From: an uncultured delta proteobacterium
Lineage (GTDB): Bacteria; Desulfobacterota; Syntrophia; Syntrophales; Smithellaceae
Direction of reading: 5' to 3'
DNA: 33,650 nucleotides
Assembly: GCA_903907985.1 (NCBI GenBank)
Contig: CAIVQG010000079.1
Location: 1 to 33,650, forward strand
Shown: positions 7,129-15,386 of the stretch, in pieces
Layout: the number at the start of each line of letters is the position of its first letter
Position numbering within the stretch: the stretch's first letter is position 1
The notes under the pieces: generated by a model
What the model was told of the DNA's origin: nothing
The model's database searches: none
The model's input: only the letters and a program-made list of their open reading frames with translations
Position numbers and translations under genes: made by a program

Positions 7129-7653
7129 CTAATATTTGGCGGTGTGTTCTGCCCGCCGGCGTTTCTTGGCCAGGAGATTGCGGAGAATATTCACCCTGAT
7201 GTTCCATGCCGCGGGCTTTGCCACGCGGCCAGTCAAGGCCAGTTCAACGCGATCCAGGGCGTCTTCCAGCAAGGCGTCATGAAGTGGTTCGATGACGACT
7301 TTCCATTTTAGCCATGTCTTGAAATCTCCCCTGGCTGCGATTACATGCCGCAGGATGACAGGCCCGTTTCCGGGAATAATTTCGAAATAGTGATGTCCAT
7401 TGAAATCGGCTGTCAGGCCTGTGCCGTCAAAGCGAAAAACCACTTTACGGCCGGGCACATACTCTTCTACTTCATATCTTACTGCTCCGTGACCGCCTTT
7501 CGCTCCGCGTGCGAGGCTTCCGTTAAAGAGCATGGGTGGCCATGTTTCCCGTGGCCAGAGGCGGTCTTCCGGACCGGATAAGGTGTCGAGAATGCTTCCT
7601 AAGGAATCAGTTTTTGCCTGGAAACTCCTCTCATGTCGGCTGTCAATTTTCAT
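7129..7653 (-). CDS. SRPBCC (START/Bet v1-like) family protein
   Basis: A 174-residue cytoplasmic protein. The pattern is that of the SRPBCC fold: an N-terminal strand and helix pair (HERSFQAKTDSLGSILDTLSG), a run of strands (GAVRYEVEEYVPGRKVVFRFDG, then HYFEIIPGNGPVILRHVI), and a long C-terminal helix with LHDALLEDALDRVE. Such folds bind hydrophobic ligands; the ligand here is unknown. The C-terminus is unusually basic (AKKRRRAE). Its ATG overlaps the stop of the upstream TetR gene by 4 bp (ATGA), so the two are translationally coupled and likely co-regulated. Confidence 0.7.
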   Translation of the reverse strand: MKIDSRHERSFQAKTDSLGSILDTLSGPEDRLWPRETWPPMLFNGSLARGAKGGHGAVRYEVEEYVPGRKVVFRFDGTGLTADFNGHHYFEIIPGNGPVILRHVIAARGDFKTWLKWKVVIEPLHDALLEDALDRVELALTGRVAKPAAWNIRVNILRNLLAKKRRRAEHTAKY

Positions 7654-8231
7654 TTTTTCCTCTCCATAATGGTTGTATAGGTTTGCTGGATATAGTCATC
7701 GACCTTTTTCGGCGGCTTTTTGCCCTGTCTGATGTAGCGGATCACAGCGGCATAAGGTACGTCGATGATCGCAAAAATGACACGATCGGCGGTTGCTTGA
7801 TCGTACTTGCCTGATATGCGCACTACATAATTACGAATAGCATAGTTAAGATCGCGAGTGATCCGGTGAGTCTTTTCTTTGAGGTTGTTCGCCCAACTTC
7901 TTTCTGCCAGTTCCTCCCGCCGGTAAAGAAGGAGAATGCGTGCTTCGGTGGGATGCAGCCTAACCCAGCGCGGCGTGTGCAGGGCAGCATTCAGTCCATC
8001 GCCATTTTCCAATATCTCGAGAAAATCTTTCTGAAATGAGGAAACAACGCTGAGCCATGCTTCGGCCAGCAGTGTATCCCGCGACAGAAAGCGGTGGTAA
8101 ACCGATCCGACCGGTGCTCCCACTTCTCCGGCAACAGCGGCGATGGTTACAGCCGCAGGCCCGGAGGCAGCGGCGATCTTTAATGCTGCCGCCACGAATT
8201 GTTCGTTGGTAAAGTAAGCAGTTCGTCCCAT
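7650..8231 (-). CDS. TetR-family transcriptional regulator
   Basis: A 193-residue repressor-type protein. The N-terminal DNA-binding domain shows the TetR helix-turn-helix: VTIAAVAGEVGAPVGSVYHRF followed by LSRDTLL. The rest is a helical ligand-binding and dimerisation domain with no recognisable ligand signature. The frame extends upstream, but ATG at 8231 gives the normal distance to the HTH. No Shine-Dalgarno sequence precedes it. It shares a promoter and operon with the SRPBCC gene, which it probably controls together with itself through the palindrome at 8245-8260. Confidence 0.88.
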   Translation of the reverse strand: MGRTAYFTNEQFVAAALKIAAASGPAAVTIAAVAGEVGAPVGSVYHRFLSRDTLLAEAWLSVVSSFQKDFLEILENGDGLNAALHTPRWVRLHPTEARILLLYRREELAERSWANNLKEKTHRITRDLNYAIRNYVVRISGKYDQATADRVIFAIIDVPYAAVIRYIRQGKKPPKKVDDYIQQTYTTIMERKK

Positions 8232-8240
8232 AGTTGATTT

Positions 8241-8269
8241 ATAATAGAATATGTATTCTAATAAAGCAA
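8241..8269 (-). promoter_or_regulatory. tetR promoter with operator in the spacer
   Basis: On the minus strand TTGCTT (8264-8269), a 17-nt spacer, and TATTAT (8241-8246). An inverted repeat TAGAATA-TG-TATTCTA (8245-8260) fills most of the spacer and touches the -10 box. A repressor bound there would block RNA polymerase. The predicted start, about 8234, is only a few bases before the ATG at 8231, so the message would be leaderless or nearly so. Confidence 0.65.
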
Positions 8270-8417
8270 GCATTATTTATGGTTATTTGCAATATTGTGA
8301 TTAATAAATATGATAATTGAAGGCTTAAACCATCAATAAATGTTATAAAGACGAATGGTTGAGTTAATCTTAACAGGGAATGAACACAAATTAATTCAAC
8401 AGCTTGAATTTTGCACC

Positions 8418-8447
8418 TTGTCGTGATAGCTTCTTTTGCCATATAAA
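8418..8447 (+). promoter_or_regulatory. Weak candidate promoter of the heme operon
   Basis: TTGTCG (8418-8423), an 18-nt spacer and TATAAA (8442-8447) lie 36 bases before the first gene of the heme cluster. The -35 box matches the consensus at only four positions, so this is tentative. I found no convincing Fur-type palindrome in the 250-base gap. Confidence 0.35.
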
Positions 8448-8482
8448 GTTAGTAATTATATGTTGCGTCGGAAAGGAAAATT

Positions 8483-9118
8483 TTGAAATATTATCCCGTC
8501 TTTTTAGATATTTGGGGCAAAAAATGCGTGGTGGCCGGCGGCGGCGAAGTAGCCGCAAGAAAGGTCGCGAGACTGCTCGATTGTGGCGCTAAAGTTCTTA
8601 TTGTGAGTCCGCGGCTAACGCCGGAGCTCACCGCACTGAAAGCTGAAAGTGCCATAGAACATATTGCTGCCGATTATAATATTCAATACATTGAAGGCGC
8701 GGTTTTAATCATCGGGGCGACGGATGATGAAACAATCAATGCGTCGATTTCTTCCGATGCCAGAAGCCTGGGAATATCGGTAAACATAGTTGACGATCCG
8801 CAGAAGTGCGATTTTATTCTACCCTCTATAGTGGAAAGAGGCGATCTGATCCTGGCCATCGGTACGGGCGGCAAAAGTCCGGCGTTGGCCCGCTATTTGC
8901 GCGAAGAGATGGAGGCTGTCTATGGTAATGAATATGCGATTCTTCTTAAAGTATTAGGCCAATTGCGGGGAAAAATGGAGAAAAATACCGGTAAGGGCAG
9001 AGTCTGGTTTGATGAGCTTTTGGCCGGGGGATTATTGGATGCGATCCGAAAAAATGATGCAGGCAGAGTGAAAAAAATCATCCGTGACATTACCGGTGAG
9101 GAGGTGCACATTGATTAG
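8483..9118 (+). CDS. Precorrin-2 dehydrogenase (siroheme synthase, Met8/CysG N-terminal type)
   Basis: A 211-residue NAD-dependent enzyme that oxidises precorrin-2 to sirohydrochlorin; some family members also insert iron to give siroheme. Evidence: YYPVFLDIWGKKCVV leading into the Rossmann GGG loop (AGGGEVAARKVARLL), the GATDDETIN segment, VNIVDDPQKCDFILPSIVERGDL and IGTGGKSPALAR, all hallmarks of the Met8/CysG N-terminal family. There is no methyltransferase domain; that activity is in the CobA-HemD fusion downstream. The start is TTG at 8483, with GAAAGGAAAA upstream. The 3' end overlaps hemX by 8 bp. It supplies siroheme or its precursor to the Ahb enzymes of this cluster. Confidence 0.9.
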   Translation: MKYYPVFLDIWGKKCVVAGGGEVAARKVARLLDCGAKVLIVSPRLTPELTALKAESAIEHIAADYNIQYIEGAVLIIGATDDETINASISSDARSLGISVNIVDDPQKCDFILPSIVERGDLILAIGTGGKSPALARYLREEMEAVYGNEYAILLKVLGQLRGKMEKNTGKGRVWFDELLAGGLLDAIRKNDAGRVKKIIRDITGEEVHID

Positions 9119-9935
9119 TGTGGGAATGATAATTTTTGTGCTGGCTCTGGTGTGCTGTGCTTTTGCCACTGCGGGTTATCTGCTGTCTCTGTCCGTGAAA
9201 AAAATCGGTCTGGCCAAAGTATCCACTTGGATTCTGGCGATAGGTTTTCTTTTCCTGAGCTTGAACCTGCTTGGCGCTGCCATCCAGTCTGCCGGGTGGG
9301 ATAATTTCGGTTCGCGCCATTTCCTGTCGATTTACGCCTGGGCGATTGCCGGCATTTACCTGGGATTGCAATTTAAAACTAAAACACGATTGCTGGGCGC
9401 TTTCATCGCGCCGTTTATTTTATTGTTTTTGATCGCGGCAGCGGGGCAGGGCGCGGATAAAAATCTTGTGCCGCCCCAGTGGCAGGGATGGCTCACGACG
9501 TCTCATCTGGTGCTGGCGATTGCCGGTGAGTCTCTTTTTGTGCTGGCCTCCGCAGCCGGGGCGATGTTCATGATCCAGAACAGTCTGCTGAAACATAAGA
9601 AACCGGGCAAGCTGGGCCGGTTGTTGCCGTCGCTCAGTGACCTGGACAGGATCAATCATCTGGGGCTGTTGTGGGGATTTCCCCTGCTGACGCTCGGTAT
9701 GATCGGCGGAGCTGCTTACGCCGCTTTTGTCTGGGGTAACCTGTGGGCTTACGATTCCAAGGTGATCTGGTCTTTAGCAGTCTGGGTGATTTACGGCTTT
9801 TTACTGCATCAGCGGCTGGCTATCGGATGGAAAGGGATTCGGATGGCGTCATGGTCCTGTGCGGTTTTTGCGCTGTTTTTACTGTCGGCTCTGGTTATTA
9901 GATTCTGTTTTTCAACCGTGCATAACTTTATTTGA
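9111..9935 (+). CDS. hemX: HemX / CcsA-like membrane protein
   Basis: A 274-residue protein with about eight hydrophobic segments, of the cytochrome c assembly (CcsA/CcmC/HemX) superfamily. The C-terminal half has the family features: TTSHLVLAIAGESLFVLAS with a conserved His, LLWGFPLLTLGMIGGAAYA, and WAYDSKVIWSLAVWVIYG followed by LLHQRL. In Bacillus HemX lowers the amount of glutamyl-tRNA reductase; position directly before hemA suggests a similar role, though heme handling in cytochrome c maturation is possible. The TTG at 9111 is chosen because GAGGAGGTG sits 4-5 nt before it; it overlaps the preceding stop. Only 3 bases separate it from hemA. Confidence 0.82.
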   Translation: MISVGMIIFVLALVCCAFATAGYLLSLSVKKIGLAKVSTWILAIGFLFLSLNLLGAAIQSAGWDNFGSRHFLSIYAWAIAGIYLGLQFKTKTRLLGAFIAPFILLFLIAAAGQGADKNLVPPQWQGWLTTSHLVLAIAGESLFVLASAAGAMFMIQNSLLKHKKPGKLGRLLPSLSDLDRINHLGLLWGFPLLTLGMIGGAAYAAFVWGNLWAYDSKVIWSLAVWVIYGFLLHQRLAIGWKGIRMASWSCAVFALFLLSALVIRFCFSTVHNFI

Positions 9936-9938
9936 AAT

Positions 9939-11201
9939 ATGATTGTATTAGTCGGATTAAATCATAAAACGGCGCCGCTTAGCGTGCGCGAAAAACTCTT
10001 TGCCGGATGTCAGGGTGAGAGCAATCTGCTGGGCGATCTGCGGGCGATTGACGGCGTGCTGGAAATCATGTACCTTTCCACCTGCAACCGCGTGGAGCTG
10101 GTTGCTGCCGTTGAGGATGCGCCGCAGGCGCTAAACGCGCTCAAATATTTTCTGGCCGGACAAGGCGGCCTGACCAATGAAGAAGCTGCGGTCTGCCTGT
10201 ATGGATATCAGGATGCAGAAGCGATCCGACATATGTTCCGGGTCACCTCCAGCCTCGATTCACAGGTCATGGGCGAGGCGCAGATCCTTGGTCAGGTGAA
10301 AGATGCCTACCGCCAGGCGCTGGAGAAAAACGCTACCGGTATTGCGCTTAACCGCCTGATGCACCGCGCTTTTCGCACCGCGAAGCGCGTGAGGACGGAA
10401 ACAGGCATTGCCGCTAATCCGGTTTCGGTGAGCTTTGCCGCAGTGGAACTGGCCAAGAAAATATTCGGAACGCTCGCCGGCAAAAAAGTATTATTGATCG
10501 GCGCGGGAGAAATGGCGGAGTTGACCGGCCAGCATCTGATCGGCAACGGTGCGGAGGAAATAACCGTCGCCAACCGGTCGCTGTCTCAGGCCGCGTCGCT
10601 TGCGGAAAAGTTTCACGGTAAAGCCATCGGACTTGCCGTTCTTGACGAAGCGCTTTGCAATGTCGATATTGTTATTAGTTCCACCGGTGCGCCGTCGCAT
10701 ATCGTAACGCAGGAGATGATTCGCCAGTGTTTGCGCAAACGCAAAAACCGCCTGCTGTTTTTAATCGATATTGCCGTGCCGCGCGACATTGATCCTGCAG
10801 TGGATAGCATAGAGAATGTCTATTTGTACAATATTGATAATTTGCAGGATATTGTCGATGAAAACATGAAAAACCGCCGCTGTGAGGCGCTCAAAGCCGA
10901 GCAGATCGTTGCCGAAGAGGTAACGCAGTATAGCAACTGGCTTAAGGAGCTGGGGGCTGTGCCCACTATCGTGTCGTTGCGCAACAAGGCCGAAGCCATT
11001 GTGCGGATGGAGATGATAAAAGCACAAAGCTGGATGTCGAAGCTCGAAAATGGTGACCGCGAAAAGGTGGACGTGTTGGTAAAGGGCATAGTTAACAAGC
11101 TCCTCCACGCGCCGGTGGCGGTAATGAAGGAAGAAAGCGCCGAGTTAAATTCTCAGGATATTGTTGCCGTCGTCCGGCAGCTCTTCCGCCTGGATGAGTA
11201 G
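9939..11201 (+). CDS. hemA: Glutamyl-tRNA reductase
   Basis: A 420-residue enzyme making glutamate-1-semialdehyde from glutamyl-tRNA with NADPH, the committed step of C5-route tetrapyrrole synthesis. Motifs: NHKTAPLSVREK at the N-terminus, YLSTCNRVEL with the thioester-forming C49, VTSSLDSQVMGEAQILGQVK, the NADPH site LLIGAGEMAEL, and a C-terminal dimerisation helix bundle (from about residue 310). Length fits the family. It lies between hemX and hemC. The next enzyme, HemL (semialdehyde aminotransferase), is not in the window. Confidence 0.97.
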   Translation: MIVLVGLNHKTAPLSVREKLFAGCQGESNLLGDLRAIDGVLEIMYLSTCNRVELVAAVEDAPQALNALKYFLAGQGGLTNEEAAVCLYGYQDAEAIRHMFRVTSSLDSQVMGEAQILGQVKDAYRQALEKNATGIALNRLMHRAFRTAKRVRTETGIAANPVSVSFAAVELAKKIFGTLAGKKVLLIGAGEMAELTGQHLIGNGAEEITVANRSLSQAASLAEKFHGKAIGLAVLDEALCNVDIVISSTGAPSHIVTQEMIRQCLRKRKNRLLFLIDIAVPRDIDPAVDSIENVYLYNIDNLQDIVDENMKNRRCEALKAEQIVAEEVTQYSNWLKELGAVPTIVSLRNKAEAIVRMEMIKAQSWMSKLENGDREKVDVLVKGIVNKLLHAPVAVMKEESAELNSQDIVAVVRQLFRLDE

Positions 11202-11212
11202 TAAGGAGTTTT

Positions 11213-12127
11213 ATGAATATAAAAATTGGAACCCGCGGCAGTAAACTGGCTTTGGTTCAGGCCAATACTGTTGTGGAGATTTTAAAAAAAGTTGCCCCGG
11301 AAATATCAGCCGAGATTTGTGTGATCAAAACCAGCGGGGACATCATGCAGGATGTTTCGTTGCTTAAGATCGGCGGCCAGGGCGTGTTTGTCAAAGAAAT
11401 TGAAGACGCGCTGCTGGCGGGAAGTATTGATCTGGCGGTACACAGCATGAAGGATGTGCCCGGTGAAACGCCGGAGGGCCTGACGTTCGGGGCTATCCTG
11501 CTACGGGAAGACGTGCGCGATATTTTAGTATCACGCGGCAATGTTAAGCTCGAATTTATGCCCCGGGGCGCGAAAATCGGCACCGGTTCGCTGCGGCGTG
11601 GCGCTCAGATTCAGGCAATACTTCCCGATGTTATCATTGTACCGTTGCGCGGCAATATCGATACGCGCTTGAAAAAGATTGAATCGGAAAATCTTACTGG
11701 TGTCATCCTGGCGGCCGCAGGAATGAAGCGCTTGGGATATGCGGAAATAATTACGCAGTATCTGCCGATAGAATTAATGTTGCCGGCGGTAGGTCAGGGT
11801 GCGCTGGGCCTGCAGATACGAAAGGCAGATTCCGGTTTGGCCGGGGTTTTAGCCAGACTCAACCATGCGCCAACCGCTGCTGCCATTACCGCAGAGCGCT
11901 CCTATCTGCGAGCGCTGGGGGGTGGCTGCCGTCTGCCGATTGCAGCTTACGGCCTCATCGAAGGCCAGCGGTTGACACTCGAAGGCCTGGTGGCTGCGCC
12001 CAATGGAATAAGCGTTATCCGGGATAAAGTATGGGGCGCTCTGGACGAAGCGGAAGACTTAGGTAAGAGGCTGGCCGACATGATTATGGAAAAAGGCGGC
12101 AAAAAACTCTTGAATCTGGTGTGTTGA
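11213..12127 (+). CDS. hemC: Porphobilinogen deaminase (hydroxymethylbilane synthase)
   Basis: A 304-residue enzyme that joins four porphobilinogen units into hydroxymethylbilane. Evidence: IGTRGSKLALVQA at the start, HSMKDVP (78-84), LRRGAQIQA and LRGNIDTRL for substrate-carboxylate binding, PAVGQGALGLQ, and ALGGGCRLPIAAYG with C239 as the attachment site of the dipyrromethane cofactor. AAGGAG precedes the ATG at normal distance. It follows hemA by 11 bases; the stop lies 5 bases before the ATG chosen for the next gene. Confidence 0.97.
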   Translation: MNIKIGTRGSKLALVQANTVVEILKKVAPEISAEICVIKTSGDIMQDVSLLKIGGQGVFVKEIEDALLAGSIDLAVHSMKDVPGETPEGLTFGAILLREDVRDILVSRGNVKLEFMPRGAKIGTGSLRRGAQIQAILPDVIIVPLRGNIDTRLKKIESENLTGVILAAAGMKRLGYAEIITQYLPIELMLPAVGQGALGLQIRKADSGLAGVLARLNHAPTAAAITAERSYLRALGGGCRLPIAAYGLIEGQRLTLEGLVAAPNGISVIRDKVWGALDEAEDLGKRLADMIMEKGGKKLLNLVC

Positions 12128-12132
12128 ATAAT

Positions 12133-13677
12133 ATGAATCAAAATACTAAAACAGGTAAAGTCTATATAATAGGAGCGGGGCCGGGTGATGCGGGTTTAAT
12201 CACGCTCAAGGCCGTGGAGTGTTTGCGTCTGGCCGATGTGGTCATCTACGATAATCTGGTCAACGAAGAATTGCTGAAATACGCGCCGCCTTATGCCCGT
12301 TTCATATACGCCGGTAAAAAAGGCGGCGATCACACGCTGTCACAGGATAAGATCAACGCTCTGCTGGCCCAAGAGGCTCTGGACGGCAACACTGTAGCCC
12401 GTCTCAAAGGCGGCGATCCTTTTATTTTCGGGAGGGGTGGGGAAGAGGCGGAAATATTGGCTCTCAATGATGTGCCGTTCGAAATAATTCCCGGCGTGAC
12501 GTCGGCCATCGCCGTTCCGGCCTACGCTGGTATTCCGCTGACTCATCGGGGACTCACGTCCACGGTGGCTTTTATTACCGGCCATGAAGATCCGACCAAA
12601 GACAAAAGCGACATCGACTGGCAGGCTTTATGCGGCATAGGCACGCTGGTATTTCTGATGGGTGTGAAAAATATCGGGCAAATTACCGAAGCTTTGATCT
12701 CGCACGGCAAGTTACCGGACACGCCAGCGGCGCTGATTCGCCGGGGCACGACGCCTCATCAGGAAGTGATTACAGGCACGCTGGCCACGATTGTTGAGCA
12801 GAGTCAAACCAATAATTTCAGACCTCCGGCCATCCTTGTTGTCGGGAAGGTTGTTGAATTAAGAGAAACACTTTGCTGGTATGATACAAAACCGCTGTTT
12901 GGCAGGGGAGTTGTCATTACCCGTCCCGAAAGGCAGGCAGATGATCTGGCCAGGCTGCTTGCGGCCCAAGGTGCTTCTCCCATTGCCTTTCCGACGATCA
13001 GCATTGTGCCGCCGAAAGATTGGAACGAACTGGATCGCGCACTTGATCATCTGGAATCATACCACTGGCTGATTTTTACGAGTGCCAACGGCGTCAATTT
13101 CTTTTTTAAGCGTTTGCGGGAAAAAAGCAGAGATATTCGCGATCTCCAAGGAATAAAGATCTGCTGCATTGGACCGGCCACGGCACGGCAGATTGAAGAC
13201 AGAGGCATTAAAGTTGATCTGGTGCCCCAGGAGTTTATCGCCGAGGGCATTCTGAAATCATTTGCCTCGCTGGATTTGTCAGGAAAGAAGATTCTGGTCC
13301 CGCGTGCGGCAGTAGCCCGCGATATTCTGCCGGAAGGTCTGAAAAAGCAAGGCGCAACAGTCGATGTTGTCACAACGTATCAGACGGTTAAATCCGGGAG
13401 AAAAAAGGAGGAGCTCATGAAATTGATCGACGCAGGCGAAGTGGATATTATCACCTTCACCAGTTCTTCCACCGTGAACAACTTTATGGAAATTATGGGG
13501 GCGGAGTATGTGCTGCCTTCGTCCATTCAGATTGCCTGCATCGGCCCGGTGACAGCGGCAACCGCAAAAAAAGCAGGATTTCCAATTGATATTTCCCGGG
13601 AAGAATACACCATGGAGGGACTGGTACAGTCTCTGATTAATCATGTGCAAGCAAAATTGTCCCGAACGAATGCGTGA
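12133..13677 (+). CDS. cobA-hemD: Fused uroporphyrinogen-III C-methyltransferase / uroporphyrinogen-III synthase
   Basis: A 514-residue two-domain protein. Residues 1 to about 250 are the SAM-dependent methyltransferase making precorrin-2 from uroporphyrinogen III ([61 protein letters not shown]). Residues about 260-514 are uroporphyrinogen-III synthase, which cyclises hydroxymethylbilane ([47 protein letters not shown]). The fusion channels HemC product straight to the siroheme branch and is common in anaerobes. I chose ATG at 12133; a GTG at 12121 that overlaps the hemC stop is also possible, and neither has a strong ribosome site. Confidence 0.95.
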   Translation: MNQNTKTGKVYIIGAGPGDAGLITLKAVECLRLADVVIYDNLVNEELLKYAPPYARFIYAGKKGGDHTLSQDKINALLAQEALDGNTVARLKGGDPFIFGRGGEEAEILALNDVPFEIIPGVTSAIAVPAYAGIPLTHRGLTSTVAFITGHEDPTKDKSDIDWQALCGIGTLVFLMGVKNIGQITEALISHGKLPDTPAALIRRGTTPHQEVITGTLATIVEQSQTNNFRPPAILVVGKVVELRETLCWYDTKPLFGRGVVITRPERQADDLARLLAAQGASPIAFPTISIVPPKDWNELDRALDHLESYHWLIFTSANGVNFFFKRLREKSRDIRDLQGIKICCIGPATARQIEDRGIKVDLVPQEFIAEGILKSFASLDLSGKKILVPRAAVARDILPEGLKKQGATVDVVTTYQTVKSGRKKEELMKLIDAGEVDIITFTSSSTVNNFMEIMGAEYVLPSSIQIACIGPVTAATAKKAGFPIDISREEYTMEGLVQSLINHVQAKLSRTNA

Positions 13678-13686
13678 GGAAAAAGT

Positions 13687-14874
13687 ATGATCGGTATTTC
13701 CAAACTATATTGTGGAGCGGTAGAACCATCCGATGTGCTGCGCTACAACCGGCACTCCGGGCAATTACCTTCGCATTTGCTACAATTTTCAGCGGATAAA
13801 AAACCGGTGGTGGTCTGGAACATGACGCGCCGCTGCAATCTGAAGTGCATTCACTGCTATTCTAATTCCGCCAACATCGACTACCCCGATGAGCTAACCA
13901 CTGAGGAGGGCAAAAAGCTGATTGACGATCTGGCGGCATTTGGTGCTCCGGTAATCCTGTTTTCCGGCGGCGAACCGCTGATGCGGCATGATCTGCTGGA
14001 ACTGGCGCAGTACGCGACAGACAATGGTCTGCGCGCAGTCATTTCCACCAACGGTACGCTGATCACCAAAGAGATCGCCGTGAAACTCCAGAAGATTGGC
14101 CTTTCGTATGTCGGCGTGAGCCTGGATGGCCTGGAAAAAACGCACGATCGTTTCCGGGGAAAGAAGGGAGCATTTGCCGAAGCTATCGCCGGCATCAGAA
14201 ATTGCCGCGACGCCGGTATCAAGGTAGGTATCCGCTTTACTGTCAATAAGCACAATCTGGCCGATGTTCCGGCCATGTTTGATCTCCTCCGGAAAGAAAA
14301 TATTGAAAGAATGTGTTTCTATCATCTGGTTTATACCGGTCGCGGCTCCAAGTTGCGCGAGGAGGATTTGACCCATGAAGAAACCCGCCGGCTGCTGGAT
14401 TTAATTGCCGGTGAGACGAGAAAGATGTTCGACTGCGGTCTGTCACCGGAAATACTTACTGTGGATAACCATGCCGACGGGCCGTATCTGTATCTGAAAA
14501 TGAGGCAGGAAGATCCTGAACGGGCCAGGGAAGTGTTGGAGCTACTCGAAATGAACGAAGGCAACAGTTCCGGGCACGGCATTGGTTGTGTAAGCTGGGA
14601 TGGCGAAGTCTATCCAGACCAGTTCTGGCGCAACCAGCCGCTGGGAAATGTGAGGCTCAAGCCCTTCAGCGAAATCTGGCTGGATGAAAAAAACGAGTTG
14701 CTGGTCAAATTGAAAGACAAGAAGAAACACGTTCACGGGCGTTGCGCTGCGTGCTGCTGGCTTACCGTCTGTGGCGGCAACTTCCGGGCCAGGGCCGAAT
14801 CGGCAGGCGATCTCTGGGGGCCTGATCCCGCCTGTTATCTTTCCGATGAGGAAATTACAGCAAAGGAGGTTTAA
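13687..14874 (+). CDS. ahbC: Radical SAM 12,18-didecarboxysiroheme deacetylase AhbC
   Basis: A 395-residue radical SAM/SPASM enzyme. In the siroheme-dependent pathway AhbC removes two acetate chains from 12,18-didecarboxysiroheme to give Fe-coproporphyrin III. The AhbC-type N-terminus is present (MIGISKLYCGAVEPSDVLRY), then the cluster motif CNLKCIHC (C50, C54, C57), the GGEP motif, and a cysteine-rich C-terminal SPASM region (GIGCVSWDGEVYPDQFW; CAACCWLTVCGG). The ATG follows 9 bases after cobA-hemD, with GAGGAAAAAGT upstream. The position within a heme operon and the homologous AhbD downstream support this over the related heme d1 enzyme NirJ. Confidence 0.92.
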   Translation: MIGISKLYCGAVEPSDVLRYNRHSGQLPSHLLQFSADKKPVVVWNMTRRCNLKCIHCYSNSANIDYPDELTTEEGKKLIDDLAAFGAPVILFSGGEPLMRHDLLELAQYATDNGLRAVISTNGTLITKEIAVKLQKIGLSYVGVSLDGLEKTHDRFRGKKGAFAEAIAGIRNCRDAGIKVGIRFTVNKHNLADVPAMFDLLRKENIERMCFYHLVYTGRGSKLREEDLTHEETRRLLDLIAGETRKMFDCGLSPEILTVDNHADGPYLYLKMRQEDPERAREVLELLEMNEGNSSGHGIGCVSWDGEVYPDQFWRNQPLGNVRLKPFSEIWLDEKNELLVKLKDKKKHVHGRCAACCWLTVCGGNFRARAESAGDLWGPDPACYLSDEEITAKEV

Positions 14875-14876
14875 GT

Positions 14877-15383
14877 ATGGAAACGGAGCAGTTGAAAGAA
14901 AATTTAGAATTAGTAGAAAAATTAAAAAATGTTCCGGTACTGCATTCCTTCGGCAAAAAAGATATTAACAAACTTCTCAGCTTCAGTAATGTAAAAAAAT
15001 ACTCAGCGGGTGAAATGATTATTGAGGAAGGAAGTTATGATAACTGGATTTATTTTTTAATAGACGGCAATGTTCGCATTATCAAAAATTCAGAGGAGAT
15101 AGACACTCTGAGGCGTACCGGAGATATCTTCGGAGAAATGTGTGTGATTGACGGCTGTCCGCGGTCGGCTTCGATTCAGGCCATGGACGATGTTTCTTGT
15201 CTGGCAACAGATGTATCCTTTATAGATCGCCTCTACAATGAAGACAAGGTGGCATTCTGTTCGATATTTTATCAGATGGTGGCTGAAGTGTTAGCTTGCC
15301 GGTTGCGGGAAACAAGTGGTGAACTGGCCAGAGTTAAAGAAGAGCTTCAGATGCTGAAAAGCGTCAACAACAAAGGAGGTTAG
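14877..15383 (+). CDS. Cyclic nucleotide-binding domain protein without output domain
   Basis: A 168-residue soluble protein. Residues about 20-135 form one cNMP-binding beta-barrel of the CRP/FNR superfamily: YSAGEMIIEEGSYDNWIYFL, IDGNVRII, and the phosphate-binding cassette GDIFGEMCVIDGCPRSASIQA, with the Glu and the Arg-Ser pair that contact cAMP in CRP. Behind it is a helix of about 30 residues (ETSGELARVKEELQML) but no helix-turn-helix, so it is not a DNA-binding regulator by itself. AAAGGAGG precedes the ATG; 2 bases separate it from ahbC and 3 from hemB, so it belongs to the operon. It may sense a nucleotide or a tetrapyrrole and act on a partner protein. That is inference. Four cysteines are present in the chain. 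Confidence 0.85.
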   Translation: METEQLKENLELVEKLKNVPVLHSFGKKDINKLLSFSNVKKYSAGEMIIEEGSYDNWIYFLIDGNVRIIKNSEEIDTLRRTGDIFGEMCVIDGCPRSASIQAMDDVSCLATDVSFIDRLYNEDKVAFCSIFYQMVAEVLACRLRETSGELARVKEELQMLKSVNNKGG

Positions 15384-15386
15384 AAA

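Noticed and set aside
8232-8482. Possible Fur box before the heme operon
   Set aside because: Several ATAAT-like strings occur, but none forms a palindrome close to the Fur consensus; AT richness explains them.
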